A stretch of 7,840 nucleotides of DNA from an uncultured beta proteobacterium (GCA_903927495.1 CAIYNH010000786.1:1-7840); one strand, 5' to 3'. Positions 1 through 5,852 are shown, numbered from the stretch's first letter. Notes: a model not told the origin generated them from the sequence alone. Program-made: numbers and translations.

Positions 1-720
1 CTACAGCGCTGGTGCCGGCATCACGCTTTGCTCGCCGCTGACATCACGTTGCGGCTGCATATAACCGCAGACACGACCCGCATTGAACTCACCGAGCAGC
101 GCGATCTGGGCGCATTGCGCGAGTTCTGCCTGGTGTCTGTGCTGCGCAACATCCACGGTTTGGCGTGTTGGCTGATCGATTCGCGGATCCCGCTTACCGG
201 CGCACGCTTTGCTTTCCCAGTCCCTGTGCATCAGGCAGTTTATAAAGTGCTTTTTTCGGCTCCAGCGCAGTTCCAGAATGCACAGACTGCTATTGAATTT
301 GACAGAAGTTACCTGGCCTTGCCATTGCGCCGCAACGAGGAAGCCTTGCAACACATGCTGCAAAACGCCCTGCCCTTGACCGTGCTGCAATACCGGCGCG
401 ACCGCCTGCTGGTGCAGCGTGTGCGCCAAACGCTGAGCGCCCACCCTGAGCAAAGCCACAGCGCCGAGGATCTGGCCGCACTGCTGCACATATCGACCCG
501 CACACTGCATCGGCAACTCTTAGAGGAAGGTGCCTCGCTGCAAGCCCTCAAAGACGAGGTGCGCCAACGCCAGGCATGCGACCTGCTGCTGCGCACCCAA
601 CTGCAGATCAAGCAGGTGGCTGCAGCCGTGGGTTTTCAGAGCGAGAAAAGTTTTATCCGGGCCTTTGGCAGCTGGACCGGGCAATCGCCCGCCGAGTTTC
701 GCAAATCAGGCCTGGGCTAG
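1..720 (+). CDS. AraC-family transcriptional regulator, C-terminal part (5' truncated by window edge)
   Basis: The frame is open from the first base, so the true start lies upstream; 239 codons are visible and full members are usually about 320-350 residues. The first ~130 visible residues resemble the C-terminal half of the arabinose-binding-like sensory domain (PF12625 type) found in the OruR-like AraC subgroup. The last ~90 residues are a classic AraC DNA-binding domain. Its first helix-turn-helix is near bases 457-525 (AEDLAALLHISTRTLHRQL) and its second near 604-690, with the family signature IKQVAAAVGFQSEKSFIRAF followed by TGQSPAEFR. It should act in the cytoplasm as a ligand-responsive activator. 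Such regulators often control an adjacent operon, which would lie off the left edge; the gene on its right is convergent. The ligand cannot be read from the sequence. The family call is firm; the subgroup is an inference from overall resemblance. Confidence 0.93.
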   Translation, partial: LQRWCRHHALLAADITLRLHITADTTRIELTEQRDLGALREFCLVSVLRNIHGLACWLIDSRIPLTGARFAFPVPVHQAVYKVLFSAPAQFQNAQTAIEFDRSYLALPLRRNEEALQHMLQNALPLTVLQYRRDRLLVQRVRQTLSAHPEQSHSAEDLAALLHISTRTLHRQLLEEGASLQALKDEVRQRQACDLLLRTQLQIKQVAAAVGFQSEKSFIRAFGSWTGQSPAEFRKSGLG

Positions 721-1365
721 CATTTGCGGCAGTGCCGCCATATCGCGCAGCAACTCATGCGCGCCGGCAGCCAACAAAGCCGGTGCGTTCTCAGGCAACG
801 GGCAGTAACCCCACACGGTGGCTCCAGCGGCGACACCAGCGGTCACACCCACCGGGGTGTCGTCAATCACCAGACACTGCGCTGGCGGCACATTCAAGTG
901 CCGGGCAGCAGCCAGATACACATCGGGCGCAGGTTTGGAGCGCGCCATCTCATGCCCGCTAAAAATGCGTCCGGCAAAAAACTCCATCAACCCCACCTGC
1001 GACAGCATCATCTCGACCTTAAAGCGGTCAGCACCCGAGGCACAGGCAATGCGCTGCTGGGTATAAGCAAAGCCGGCCTCGACAGCGACTCGCGCTCCGG
1101 GGATCGGCTGCAAATGTGTTGCAAGCGCCTGGTTGCGCTGTTGGTAGAACTGCACCATCCAGTCTTCGGTGAGTGGCAAACCAGTGTTTGCCTCAATCGC
1201 CACACGTTCGTCGCGCACCGATTTACCCAGAAAGACTTGCATGCAGTCTGCCACCGTCATGGACCAGCCGCGCGCTTCCAGTAGGTCCCGCAGTACCCCA
1301 TTGACGATCATTTCGCTGTCCACCAGGACACCGTCACAGTCAAACAATATTGCTTCAAATTTCAT
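706..1365 (-). CDS. HAD-superfamily hydrolase, subfamily IA (phosphatase/phosphomutase-like)
   Basis: A 219-residue protein with all four HAD motifs. Motif I is DCDGVLVDS with nucleophile Asp9 and acid/base Asp11. Motif II is the Ser in CASGA (about residue 110). Motif III is Lys144 in SKPAPD, and motif IV is Asp168-Asp169 in VIDDTPVGV. The helical cap sits between motifs I and II, as in subfamily IA. It resembles the YieH / beta-phosphoglucomutase / phosphoglycolate phosphatase branch, so a small sugar-phosphate substrate is likely; the exact one cannot be told. I chose the ATG at 1365 because AGGTGA lies 8 bases upstream. In-frame ATG (1374) and GTG (1377) codons overlap that ribosome site and would add only 3-4 residues. 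The gene lies 58 bases after the patatin gene on the same strand and could be the last gene of that unit. Its final 15 bases overlap the 3' end of the AraC gene on the other strand. Confidence 0.93.
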   Translation of the reverse strand: MKFEAILFDCDGVLVDSEMIVNGVLRDLLEARGWSMTVADCMQVFLGKSVRDERVAIEANTGLPLTEDWMVQFYQQRNQALATHLQPIPGARVAVEAGFAYTQQRIACASGADRFKVEMMLSQVGLMEFFAGRIFSGHEMARSKPAPDVYLAAARHLNVPPAQCLVIDDTPVGVTAGVAAGATVWGYCPLPENAPALLAAGAHELLRDMAALPQMLAQA

Positions 1366-1373
1366 AGCTACCA

Positions 1374-1379
1374 TCACCT
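1374..1379 (-). promoter_or_regulatory. Ribosome binding site of the HAD hydrolase gene
   Basis: AGGTGA on the minus strand, 8 bases before the ATG at 1365. It supports this start over the in-frame ATG at 1374 and GTG at 1377, which overlap it. Confidence 0.55.
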
Positions 1380-1423
1380 GTCAAATATGCTTCAGAAGGC
1401 TTTTTATGTTTCATAACAAGCGA

Positions 1424-2821
1424 TCACTGGACCGCTTGCTCACCGCCCATTGACTTGAGCAGCGCTTGAAACTGGGCCGACTCGCGCAGGGTATGGCGGC
1501 CGGCTTCGATCAACTGCTTGACATCAGAGCCAGGCAAGGAAAACGCCGTCGGTATCTGCAGTAGCGCCCGGCGCCCAAAGCGCTCAGGCGTGTCGCGCAG
1601 ATTGACGTTGATGACATGGATTTGCGCATCCGGAGCAAACGGGTCTTTGCCATCAGTCGCGGCACGACTCAACTCCTTGCGCCAAGCTTGTGTGGTGTCA
1701 CTCAGCAGCCCAAGCGTCTCTTGGGTAGCGCGTGCACCGGTTCCAAACAGCAGTGCGTCAATCACCTGAAAAGTAGTAGGAACCCTATCGCTCATGTCGA
1801 TGTGCTCGGTCGGATCACGTTCAGCATTGACAGCAATGATCACGAGTTTGTGAATTGCCGCTCTAGAGGCCTGGCGCACGCTGCCACGCAGGCCACCGTC
1901 GGCCTGCGAGCGGTCCAGCAAACTGCGCAGGCCGAGGTTGTCAGACAGCCCGCCATCGACCAGATGAATAAAGGGCCGGCTTGCAGCATCCATGTAAGAG
2001 CGCTGACTGTCTCGCAGCAAACGCACACGGTAGTCGTTTTGCGGCGCGCTTTTCAGGTCAGTCAGCGGCTTCTGGCAGGTGTCGTTGTAGTTCTTCAGCG
2101 TCATCGGACTCAAGGCTATCGGCACCGCCGAGGAGGCAGCCACCGCAAACGACAAGGGCACGCTGCCAAGGTCTGAGCAGATCATGGCAAACTGGCTCCA
2201 GGTGAACTCGAAGCTCGACCCCAACGACAAATCCGTGGCAGAAATGAGCAACCTGGGCTGGCCAGAGCGCTCCGGCAGATCAGCAAAGCGCTTGCCCTGG
2301 TAAAGCTCATCGAGCCGCTGCGCCAGCAGGTTGGAGCGGCCATACCAGGGCGATGACAGGTCGCGCAGGCTACTGAAATCCAGCATGGTGCTGACCAGTG
2401 TGCTCTGAAAATTTTGCTGCAAAAACTGTTGCTCGAACGCCGGGAAAGTTTGCGCACCAAAAGCCGCATAGTAAGCCGCAATGATGCTGCCGCCCGAGAC
2501 CCCGCTGATCACGTCAAGCTGATCAAGCAAGCCGATATTGCGCCCGCCCCATTGCACCCGGGTTTGCTGCAAGGCCTCCAGCACACCATAACCAAAGGCT
2601 GCTGCACGTGCTCCGCCGCCTGACAAGCTGACCAGCATCAACATCGACTGGTCTTGCAAGTCAGCCTCTACCTGCACTGGAGTCACGCGCTTGACCGACA
2701 ACATCGGTTGGTTTTGCCAGGGCCGAAGGCTGGAGCATCCCGCCAACACCATGGCCAGCGCCAGCCACGGCAGGCATCGCCATTGGCGCAAGAAAAATGC
2801 GGCCACTCGCACGCAGGCCAC
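1424..2821 (-). CDS. Patatin-like phospholipase, predicted lipoprotein
   Basis: A 465-residue serine lipid acyl hydrolase of the patatin/RssA group. The oxyanion loop SGGGAR lies at about residues 67-72. The nucleophile elbow is GVSGG with Ser109, and the second dyad residue is Asp289 in HLVDGGLSDN. The helper motif AVAASSAVPIALSP sits between them (about 226-239). The N terminus is a lipoprotein signal: a hydrophobic run ending LAGC, with lipid-modified Cys29 followed by Ser-Ser, so the enzyme is probably membrane-anchored and periplasm-facing. The GTG start at 2821 gives a normal-length signal peptide and lies 4 bases after the rhodanese stop. GTG codons at 2812 and 2806 are also possible. 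Starting at the far upstream codon (2926) would put 35 Arg-rich residues before the signal and overlap the rhodanese by about 100 bases. No good Shine-Dalgarno is seen, which fits translational coupling to the rhodanese. The natural substrate is unknown; phospholipid is the default guess. Confidence 0.92.
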   Translation of the reverse strand: MACVRVAAFFLRQWRCLPWLALAMVLAGCSSLRPWQNQPMLSVKRVTPVQVEADLQDQSMLMLVSLSGGGARAAAFGYGVLEALQQTRVQWGGRNIGLLDQLDVISGVSGGSIIAAYYAAFGAQTFPAFEQQFLQQNFQSTLVSTMLDFSSLRDLSSPWYGRSNLLAQRLDELYQGKRFADLPERSGQPRLLISATDLSLGSSFEFTWSQFAMICSDLGSVPLSFAVAASSAVPIALSPMTLKNYNDTCQKPLTDLKSAPQNDYRVRLLRDSQRSYMDAASRPFIHLVDGGLSDNLGLRSLLDRSQADGGLRGSVRQASRAAIHKLVIIAVNAERDPTEHIDMSDRVPTTFQVIDALLFGTGARATQETLGLLSDTTQAWRKELSRAATDGKDPFAPDAQIHVINVNLRDTPERFGRRALLQIPTAFSLPGSDVKQLIEAGRHTLRESAQFQALLKSMGGEQAVQ

Positions 2822-2825
2822 CGAT

Positions 2826-3251
2826 TCAGTGCTTGCTCGGTCGGCGGGCTTTGTGCACTTCCATCGACTCGACCGGCGCGCCCTGCTTGACCCAAGCCGC
2901 CCAGCCGCCTTCAATGTGGGCGACATTGGTCATGCCCATCTCTTGCAAGGCTTTGGCGGCCAGGGCACTGCGCCAACCGGCACCGCAAAACAAGATGAAC
3001 TCTTTGGATTCGTCAGCAAACACCGGTTTGAAGTACGGCGATGCTGGGTCCACCCAAAACTCGAGCATGCCGCGCGGCGCATTAAAGCAGCCCGGCACGG
3101 TGCCTTCGCGCTCGAGTTCGCGCACGTCACGAATGTCAACAATCTGCACATTGGCTTCATTCAGCCGCGCCCTGACTTCCTCGACAGAATATGTGGTGAC
3201 CAAGGCCATGGCCTCAGCAACGAGTTGTTGATAACCTTTGGTGATCGGCAT
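2826..3251 (-). CDS. Single-domain rhodanese (thiosulfate sulfurtransferase-like) protein
   Basis: A 141-residue cytoplasmic protein with one rhodanese domain over about residues 20-120. The early motif VDIRDVRE (around 38-45) precedes the active-site loop, where Cys89 begins C-G-A-G-W-R, the CX4R catalytic loop that carries the persulfide. The closing motif HIEGGWAAW (around 112-120) is typical. The reaction class is sulfur transfer from thiosulfate or a persulfide donor to an acceptor such as cyanide or a thiol; the physiological acceptor is unknown. The start at 3251 is set by AAGGAG 7 bases upstream; an in-frame codon at 3293 would add 14 residues and ignore that site. It is the first gene of the minus-strand group and is followed after 4 bases by the patatin lipoprotein gene. 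The C-terminal tail is basic (HKARRPSKH). Confidence 0.94.
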   Translation of the reverse strand: MPITKGYQQLVAEAMALVTTYSVEEVRARLNEANVQIVDIRDVRELEREGTVPGCFNAPRGMLEFWVDPASPYFKPVFADESKEFILFCGAGWRSALAAKALQEMGMTNVAHIEGGWAAWVKQGAPVESMEVHKARRPSKH

Positions 3252-3258
3252 GAATTGA

Positions 3259-3264
3259 CTCCTT
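3259..3264 (-). promoter_or_regulatory. Ribosome binding site of the rhodanese gene
   Basis: AAGGAG on the minus strand, 7 bases before the ATG at 3251. It decides the start against the codon 42 bases further upstream. Confidence 0.8.
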
Positions 3265-3428
3265 AGAAAGCTATAGATTGTGGCGCGCTTCAATCATCGT
3301 GGCATTTTCATTCTTGATTTCAATACACAAATACTTGCCGAAGAAATTTCATCGCAGATTGCGTAGAATCCGCTTCCACGCATTACCCGTGCCTACCAAA
3401 ATCCATTGGCGGCCCTCTGCAAACTACC

Positions 3429-3432
3429 GGAG
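3429..3432 (+). promoter_or_regulatory. Ribosome binding site of the lipoprotein gene
   Basis: GGAG ends 7 bases before the ATG at 3440 and supports that start, which also coincides with the beginning of the signal peptide. Confidence 0.6.
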
Positions 3433-3439
3433 CTTCTCC

Positions 3440-4606
3440 ATGAGATTTGTCAGTCTTTTGTCGATTGCCACCTGTGTCTTGGCCGGACTGACTGGTTGCG
3501 CCAGCACTCAGCCAAGTGCTCAATACACGGCCCGGGTCGAGCAATCGGGCTCGATCGAATGTTCTTCTAACGCAAAAGTCAATTGCGAAATCTCGGCGGT
3601 GGTCTGGATCAAGTCTGAGCAGGGCGGAACATTGATCTTTGCCAACGACAAACTGCCAGAATCCCGCAGCGAAGCAAGTGTTTTTTCCATGCCCTATGCA
3701 GGCGGTGAATTCAATGCAGCCAGCCCAAAACAATTTTTTACCCAAGCTCCGTTTGCTGCAGTCAACAAGTACGAGGGAACATCCATCTCCACCGATGGGC
3801 AGCATGTGGTGGCGATGAGCGCCTTTGACCGCTACCGTGAGGATGATTCAAATCAGGACAGATTCAACAACCTGCTTGCTTGGCCAGCCAATGCGCCACA
3901 AAATGCCAAAGTGGTGTCAGCCAGCCAGCGTGGCAACATCGTCAGTTCCTTGGCCATCAGACTGAAACTGGAGCAGGCCCTGAAGAAGCGCTATGGCAGT
4001 CAGGTAAAGTATTTCAAGGTGGAGGGCCTGGCACTGCTGCCCGGCGAAAAAATCTTGTTTGGCGTGCGCGAAATCGGTCAGAACTACAAGGTTTTTGACT
4101 ACAAAGTTACGTTCATTGAGGGCCGCTACAAAATACTCAACGGCGACTTCACCATCGATGAGTCGAGCGAATTTGCTGTGGTGCGCGATTTTTCAGCTGC
4201 CGTGGAACTTCCGGGCCCGAAACTGGGAGTATCCAGTCTGGAGTACGACACCGTGAACCATCTGCTGTATGTCCTGACATCTTTTGAAGACGAAAGCAAC
4301 CAACGGGTGGGTGCACATCTGTGGGTACTGCCTGACGATGGCGGTGCACTGGGTCACGACTTGAAGCTGGTGCGGACACCTGAAGGAAAACCCTTCAAGT
4401 TCACCAACAAGGCCGAAGGCTTGGCGATGCTGGCTGACGGTCGCATTTTCATCGTTCATGACGACGATCGGTACATCACCACTGTGAAGACTGGCATGGG
4501 CGGCAAATGGGTCGAGCGGGCTCGCAACGTGAACGAAGCAGCCTTTGAAATACTGCGCGTTTGCGGGCCGAAAAGTGTGGCCCCGGGCTGTTTCACGCAA
4601 CCCTAG
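3440..4606 (+). CDS. Predicted lipoprotein with beta-propeller-like repeats, function unassigned
   Basis: A 388-residue exported protein. The N terminus is a textbook lipoprotein signal with lipobox LTGC and lipidated Cys20, followed by Ala-Ser. The start is the ATG at 3440, with GGAG 7 bases upstream; the frame stays open 54 codons further left but that would bury the signal peptide. The mature part shows repeated strand-like segments. KVEGLALL (193-200) and KAEGLAML (324-331) are each followed by a Gly-containing turn and a hydrophobic strand, and GVSSLEYD (263-270) and IFIVHDDDR (336-344) lie in similar settings. This EGLA...DGR...V.DD pattern resembles the phytase-like esterase and SdiA-regulated propeller families, but the resemblance is by eye only. 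Four cysteines remain in the mature chain (41, 49, 375, 384), two at each end, which could form disulfides in the periplasm. It stands alone: divergent from the rhodanese, convergent with the copper chaperone. No catalytic residue can be named. Confidence 0.85.
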   Translation: MRFVSLLSIATCVLAGLTGCASTQPSAQYTARVEQSGSIECSSNAKVNCEISAVVWIKSEQGGTLIFANDKLPESRSEASVFSMPYAGGEFNAASPKQFFTQAPFAAVNKYEGTSISTDGQHVVAMSAFDRYREDDSNQDRFNNLLAWPANAPQNAKVVSASQRGNIVSSLAIRLKLEQALKKRYGSQVKYFKVEGLALLPGEKILFGVREIGQNYKVFDYKVTFIEGRYKILNGDFTIDESSEFAVVRDFSAAVELPGPKLGVSSLEYDTVNHLLYVLTSFEDESNQRVGAHLWVLPDDGGALGHDLKLVRTPEGKPFKFTNKAEGLAMLADGRIFIVHDDDRYITTVKTGMGGKWVERARNVNEAAFEILRVCGPKSVAPGCFTQP

Positions 4607-4621
4607 CAAGTAACGCAGTCA

Positions 4622-4648
4622 TTGCTGCAGAAAGTCAACTCGCAGCAA
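4622..4648. other. Inverted repeat between convergent genes (possible hairpin, weak terminator candidate)
   Basis: TTGCTGC (4622-4628) and GCAGCAA (4642-4648) are exact reverse complements with a 13-base loop. They lie in the 61-base gap between the 3' end of the lipoprotein gene and that of the PCu(A)C gene, where a shared terminator would be expected. No T-tract follows on either strand, so an intrinsic terminator is not demonstrated. Confidence 0.3.
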
Positions 4649-4667
4649 CTGGCCATATCAACGGCGC

Positions 4668-5171
4668 TTATTTGGCCGGCATCATGTGCATGGAGTGGTC
4701 CATGGCGGCAGGTTTGGCTGCAGCACCAGGGGCTACTGCGGCCACCGGCACTTTCAGCTCAAGCTTGCTCTCAACGCCCTTGGCATCCTTAAACATCAGG
4801 GTTAAAGGCACGGTGGTTTCTTTGGCCAGCGGCGCTTTCAAGTCCATCAGCATGACGTGGTAGCCGCCGGGTTTGAGTTCCACGGCTTTGCCGGCGGGCA
4901 GATCAAGGCCGCCCTTGACCTCATTCATCTTCATGATGCCATTTTCCATCTTCATCTCGTGCACTTGGGCCACGCCAACTGCAGACGTTGCGCCCACCAG
5001 TTTGGCACCGTCCTTGGCGGTGATGGTCATAAATGCGCCGGTGGCTTGCTGGCCTGGCACAGTCGTGCGGGCCCAGGCGTTTTGCACATCAATTGCGTCA
5101 CCATGGGCGGCGCAAGCAGCAGCAGCAGTGCCAACCAAAGCCACGGCAGTCATCAGGGATTTGAATTTCAT
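4668..5171 (-). CDS. PCu(A)C-family periplasmic copper chaperone
   Basis: A 167-residue exported protein of the PCu(A)C family (PF04314), which binds Cu(I) in the periplasm and delivers it to the CuA centre of cytochrome c oxidase or to related acceptors. The signal peptide covers about residues 1-22 (Lys at 2 and 4, hydrophobic core, AAAACAA before HGDA). The Cys at position 20 lacks a proper lipobox, so signal peptidase I cleavage is likelier. The mature part begins with the family hallmark VQNAWARTTVPGQQATGAFM. The copper ligands are visible as His71 and Met73, Met82, and His105-x-Met107 in GGYHVMLMDL, close to the canonical H(M)X10MX21HXM spacing. After an Ala/Pro-rich linker the C terminus ends in a short Met/His tail (MDHSMHMM), an extra potential metal site. 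The ATG at 5171 has AAGGA 6 bases upstream. DUF2946 lies upstream on the same strand. Confidence 0.96.
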   Translation of the reverse strand: MKFKSLMTAVALVGTAAAACAAHGDAIDVQNAWARTTVPGQQATGAFMTITAKDGAKLVGATSAVGVAQVHEMKMENGIMKMNEVKGGLDLPAGKAVELKPGGYHVMLMDLKAPLAKETTVPLTLMFKDAKGVESKLELKVPVAAVAPGAAAKPAAMDHSMHMMPAK

Positions 5172-5274
5172 GGGATTTCCTTCGAGGGGGTAATAAAGAG
5201 TCAGGGTGAAAGTAACCAGACTTACATTAACAATCAGGTGTCAACACAAGCTGAACAAGCATTAATAGCTACTA

Positions 5275-5301
5275 ATAATATAGCGCCACTGCAAAATTCA
5301 A
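5275..5301 (-). promoter_or_regulatory. Possible promoter upstream of the PCu(A)C gene
   Basis: On the minus strand TTGAAT (5301-5296) is followed after 15 bases by TATTAT (5280-5275), a short-spacer sigma-70-like pair. It would give a leader of roughly 95 bases. A perfect TTGACA also occurs at 5244-5239, but no acceptable -10 follows it at 16-18 bases. The gap is AT-rich compared with the genes, so chance matches are easy and the call is weak. Confidence 0.3.
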
Positions 5302-5343
5302 TATTCCTGCAGCGATGCCGGTTTCAGCATCAAATTACACGAC

Positions 5344-5383
5344 AAAAAAGTCCTGCAACGCATACGGCACCTGCAACAGGCGC
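5344..5383 (-). terminator. Hairpin and T-tract downstream of the DUF2946 gene (possible terminator)
   Basis: Reading on the minus strand, 15 bases after the DUF2946 stop, GCGCCTG and CAGGTGC (5383-5377 and 5373-5367) can pair over 7 positions, one of them G.U, around a TTG loop. A run of six T (5349-5344) follows 17 bases after the hairpin. That distance is too long for a classic intrinsic terminator. The octamer CCTGCAAC (plus strand) occurs twice here, at 5352-5359 and 5370-5377, so alternative pairings are possible. If real, it would separate DUF2946 from the PCu(A)C transcript. Confidence 0.3.
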
Positions 5384-5398
5384 TATAGATTTAATGCA

Positions 5399-5761
5399 TC
5401 AGTGGGAAGCCGGAGGTCCACGCGCAGGCGGCACTACTGCTGTCAACGCGGCGATACGAGCCGCGGATATGCTTTGCAGCACATAGCTCAGGTTTTGTTG
5501 CGACTCAAGAGTGAGCACCGTGCTTGGTGGTGCGGTGCTGGTGGTGGCGCAGAGCGGACAGTCCAGCGTGTGCGGTACGGTGTCGGTGCTGCCAGCCTCC
5601 GTTGCCACCAGTTTGATGCCACCCGCCGCATTGCAAACCACGACCGTACCCGCAGGGTTCAACATCGGCGCGGCAATGGCCGCACCCAGGCTCAACACAA
5701 ACCACACCACCGCCAGGCGGGCGATGAAGTGGGATTGGCGCAGGGTGTGCAGAAACGGCAT
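5399..5761 (-). CDS. DUF2946-family membrane-associated protein, probable copper-related
   Basis: A 120-residue small protein. The N terminus has an Arg/His-containing start followed by a hydrophobic segment (about 12-31) that is either an uncleaved anchor or a signal peptide. The following region carries the family features: VVCNAAGGIKLV (Cys43) and HTLDCPLC (His64, Cys68, Cys71), a CxxC that could bind metal. A second moderately hydrophobic helix precedes the ending ARGPPA, also typical of DUF2946 (PF11162). Members are often encoded beside PCu(A)C proteins and TonB-dependent copper receptors, and the PCu(A)C gene lies next downstream here. That supports a role in copper handling, but the biochemical function is not known. 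The start is uncertain: ATG 5761 is preferred on signal-peptide shape, while GTG 5791 would add ten residues. Neither has a clear Shine-Dalgarno. Confidence 0.82.
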   Translation of the reverse strand: MPFLHTLRQSHFIARLAVVWFVLSLGAAIAAPMLNPAGTVVVCNAAGGIKLVATEAGSTDTVPHTLDCPLCATTSTAPPSTVLTLESQQNLSYVLQSISAARIAALTAVVPPARGPPASH

Positions 5762-5840
5762 GGGGCGCGAGTTTAGCAGCCAGTCGGACACAACCGCTGC
5801 GCCGACAAATAAGCTGCAGTGCTCGAAAATAGTTCACGCC

Positions 5841-5852
5841 GGTCAGCTGACC
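5841..5852. promoter_or_regulatory. Perfect 12-bp palindrome in the DUF2946-lutA intergenic region (candidate operator)
   Basis: GGTCAGCTGACC reads identically on both strands. It lies about 60 bases upstream of the predicted lutA -35 box and about 80 bases upstream of the DUF2946 start, in an otherwise AT-rich divergent gap. The GGT-N6-ACC outline is loosely like operators of FadR-type GntR regulators such as LldR, which control lactate genes, but the spacing is not identical to a known site. No regulator gene is present in the window to pair with it. Confidence 0.35.

Larger units (their letters stand above)
3252..3439. promoter_or_regulatory. Divergent intergenic region between the rhodanese and lipoprotein genes
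   Basis: These 188 bases must contain the promoters of both divergent transcripts. The left two thirds are AT-rich. On the plus strand TAGAAT at 3364-3369 is a fair -10 match, but no -35 of good quality lies 16-18 bases upstream. On the minus strand TATAGC is present just before the rhodanese ribosome site, also without a good -35. I see no gene, strong palindrome or terminator here, so the region call is safe but the exact promoters are not. Confidence 0.4.

Noticed and set aside
1..516. Long minus-strand open frame (171 codons) opposite the AraC gene
   Set aside because: It is antisense to a clear AraC DNA-binding protein and its Gln/Ala/Val-rich translation shows no domain; such frames are common opposite GC-rich genes.
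1616..2176. Plus-strand open frame of 186 codons inside the patatin gene
   Set aside because: It is antisense to the patatin catalytic core and has no domain or ribosome site of its own.
2822..2926. N-terminal extension of the patatin protein to position 2926
   Set aside because: It would add 35 Arg/Ser-rich residues before a lipoprotein signal peptide and overlap the rhodanese by about 100 bases.
3278..3439. Upstream extension of the lipoprotein gene
   Set aside because: The frame is open, but the added 54 residues would precede a complete signal peptide, and GGAG sits correctly before the ATG at 3440.
4651..4677. GGCCA/TGGCC inverted repeat as a terminator between the convergent genes
   Set aside because: It has only five pairs with a 17-base loop, no T-tract, and runs into the PCu(A)C coding region.
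5216..5244. Perfect TTGACA at 5244-5239 (minus strand) as the PCu(A)C promoter
   Set aside because: No acceptable -10 hexamer lies 16-18 bases downstream, and the 19-20 base spacing of CueR-type promoters also gives poor -10 matches.
4857..5486. Plus-strand open frame of 209 codons across the copper genes
   Set aside because: It runs antisense through the PCu(A)C gene, the gap and part of DUF2946, and its translation is low-complexity with no recognisable motif. The minus-strand genes have ribosome sites, signal peptides and conserved ligands.
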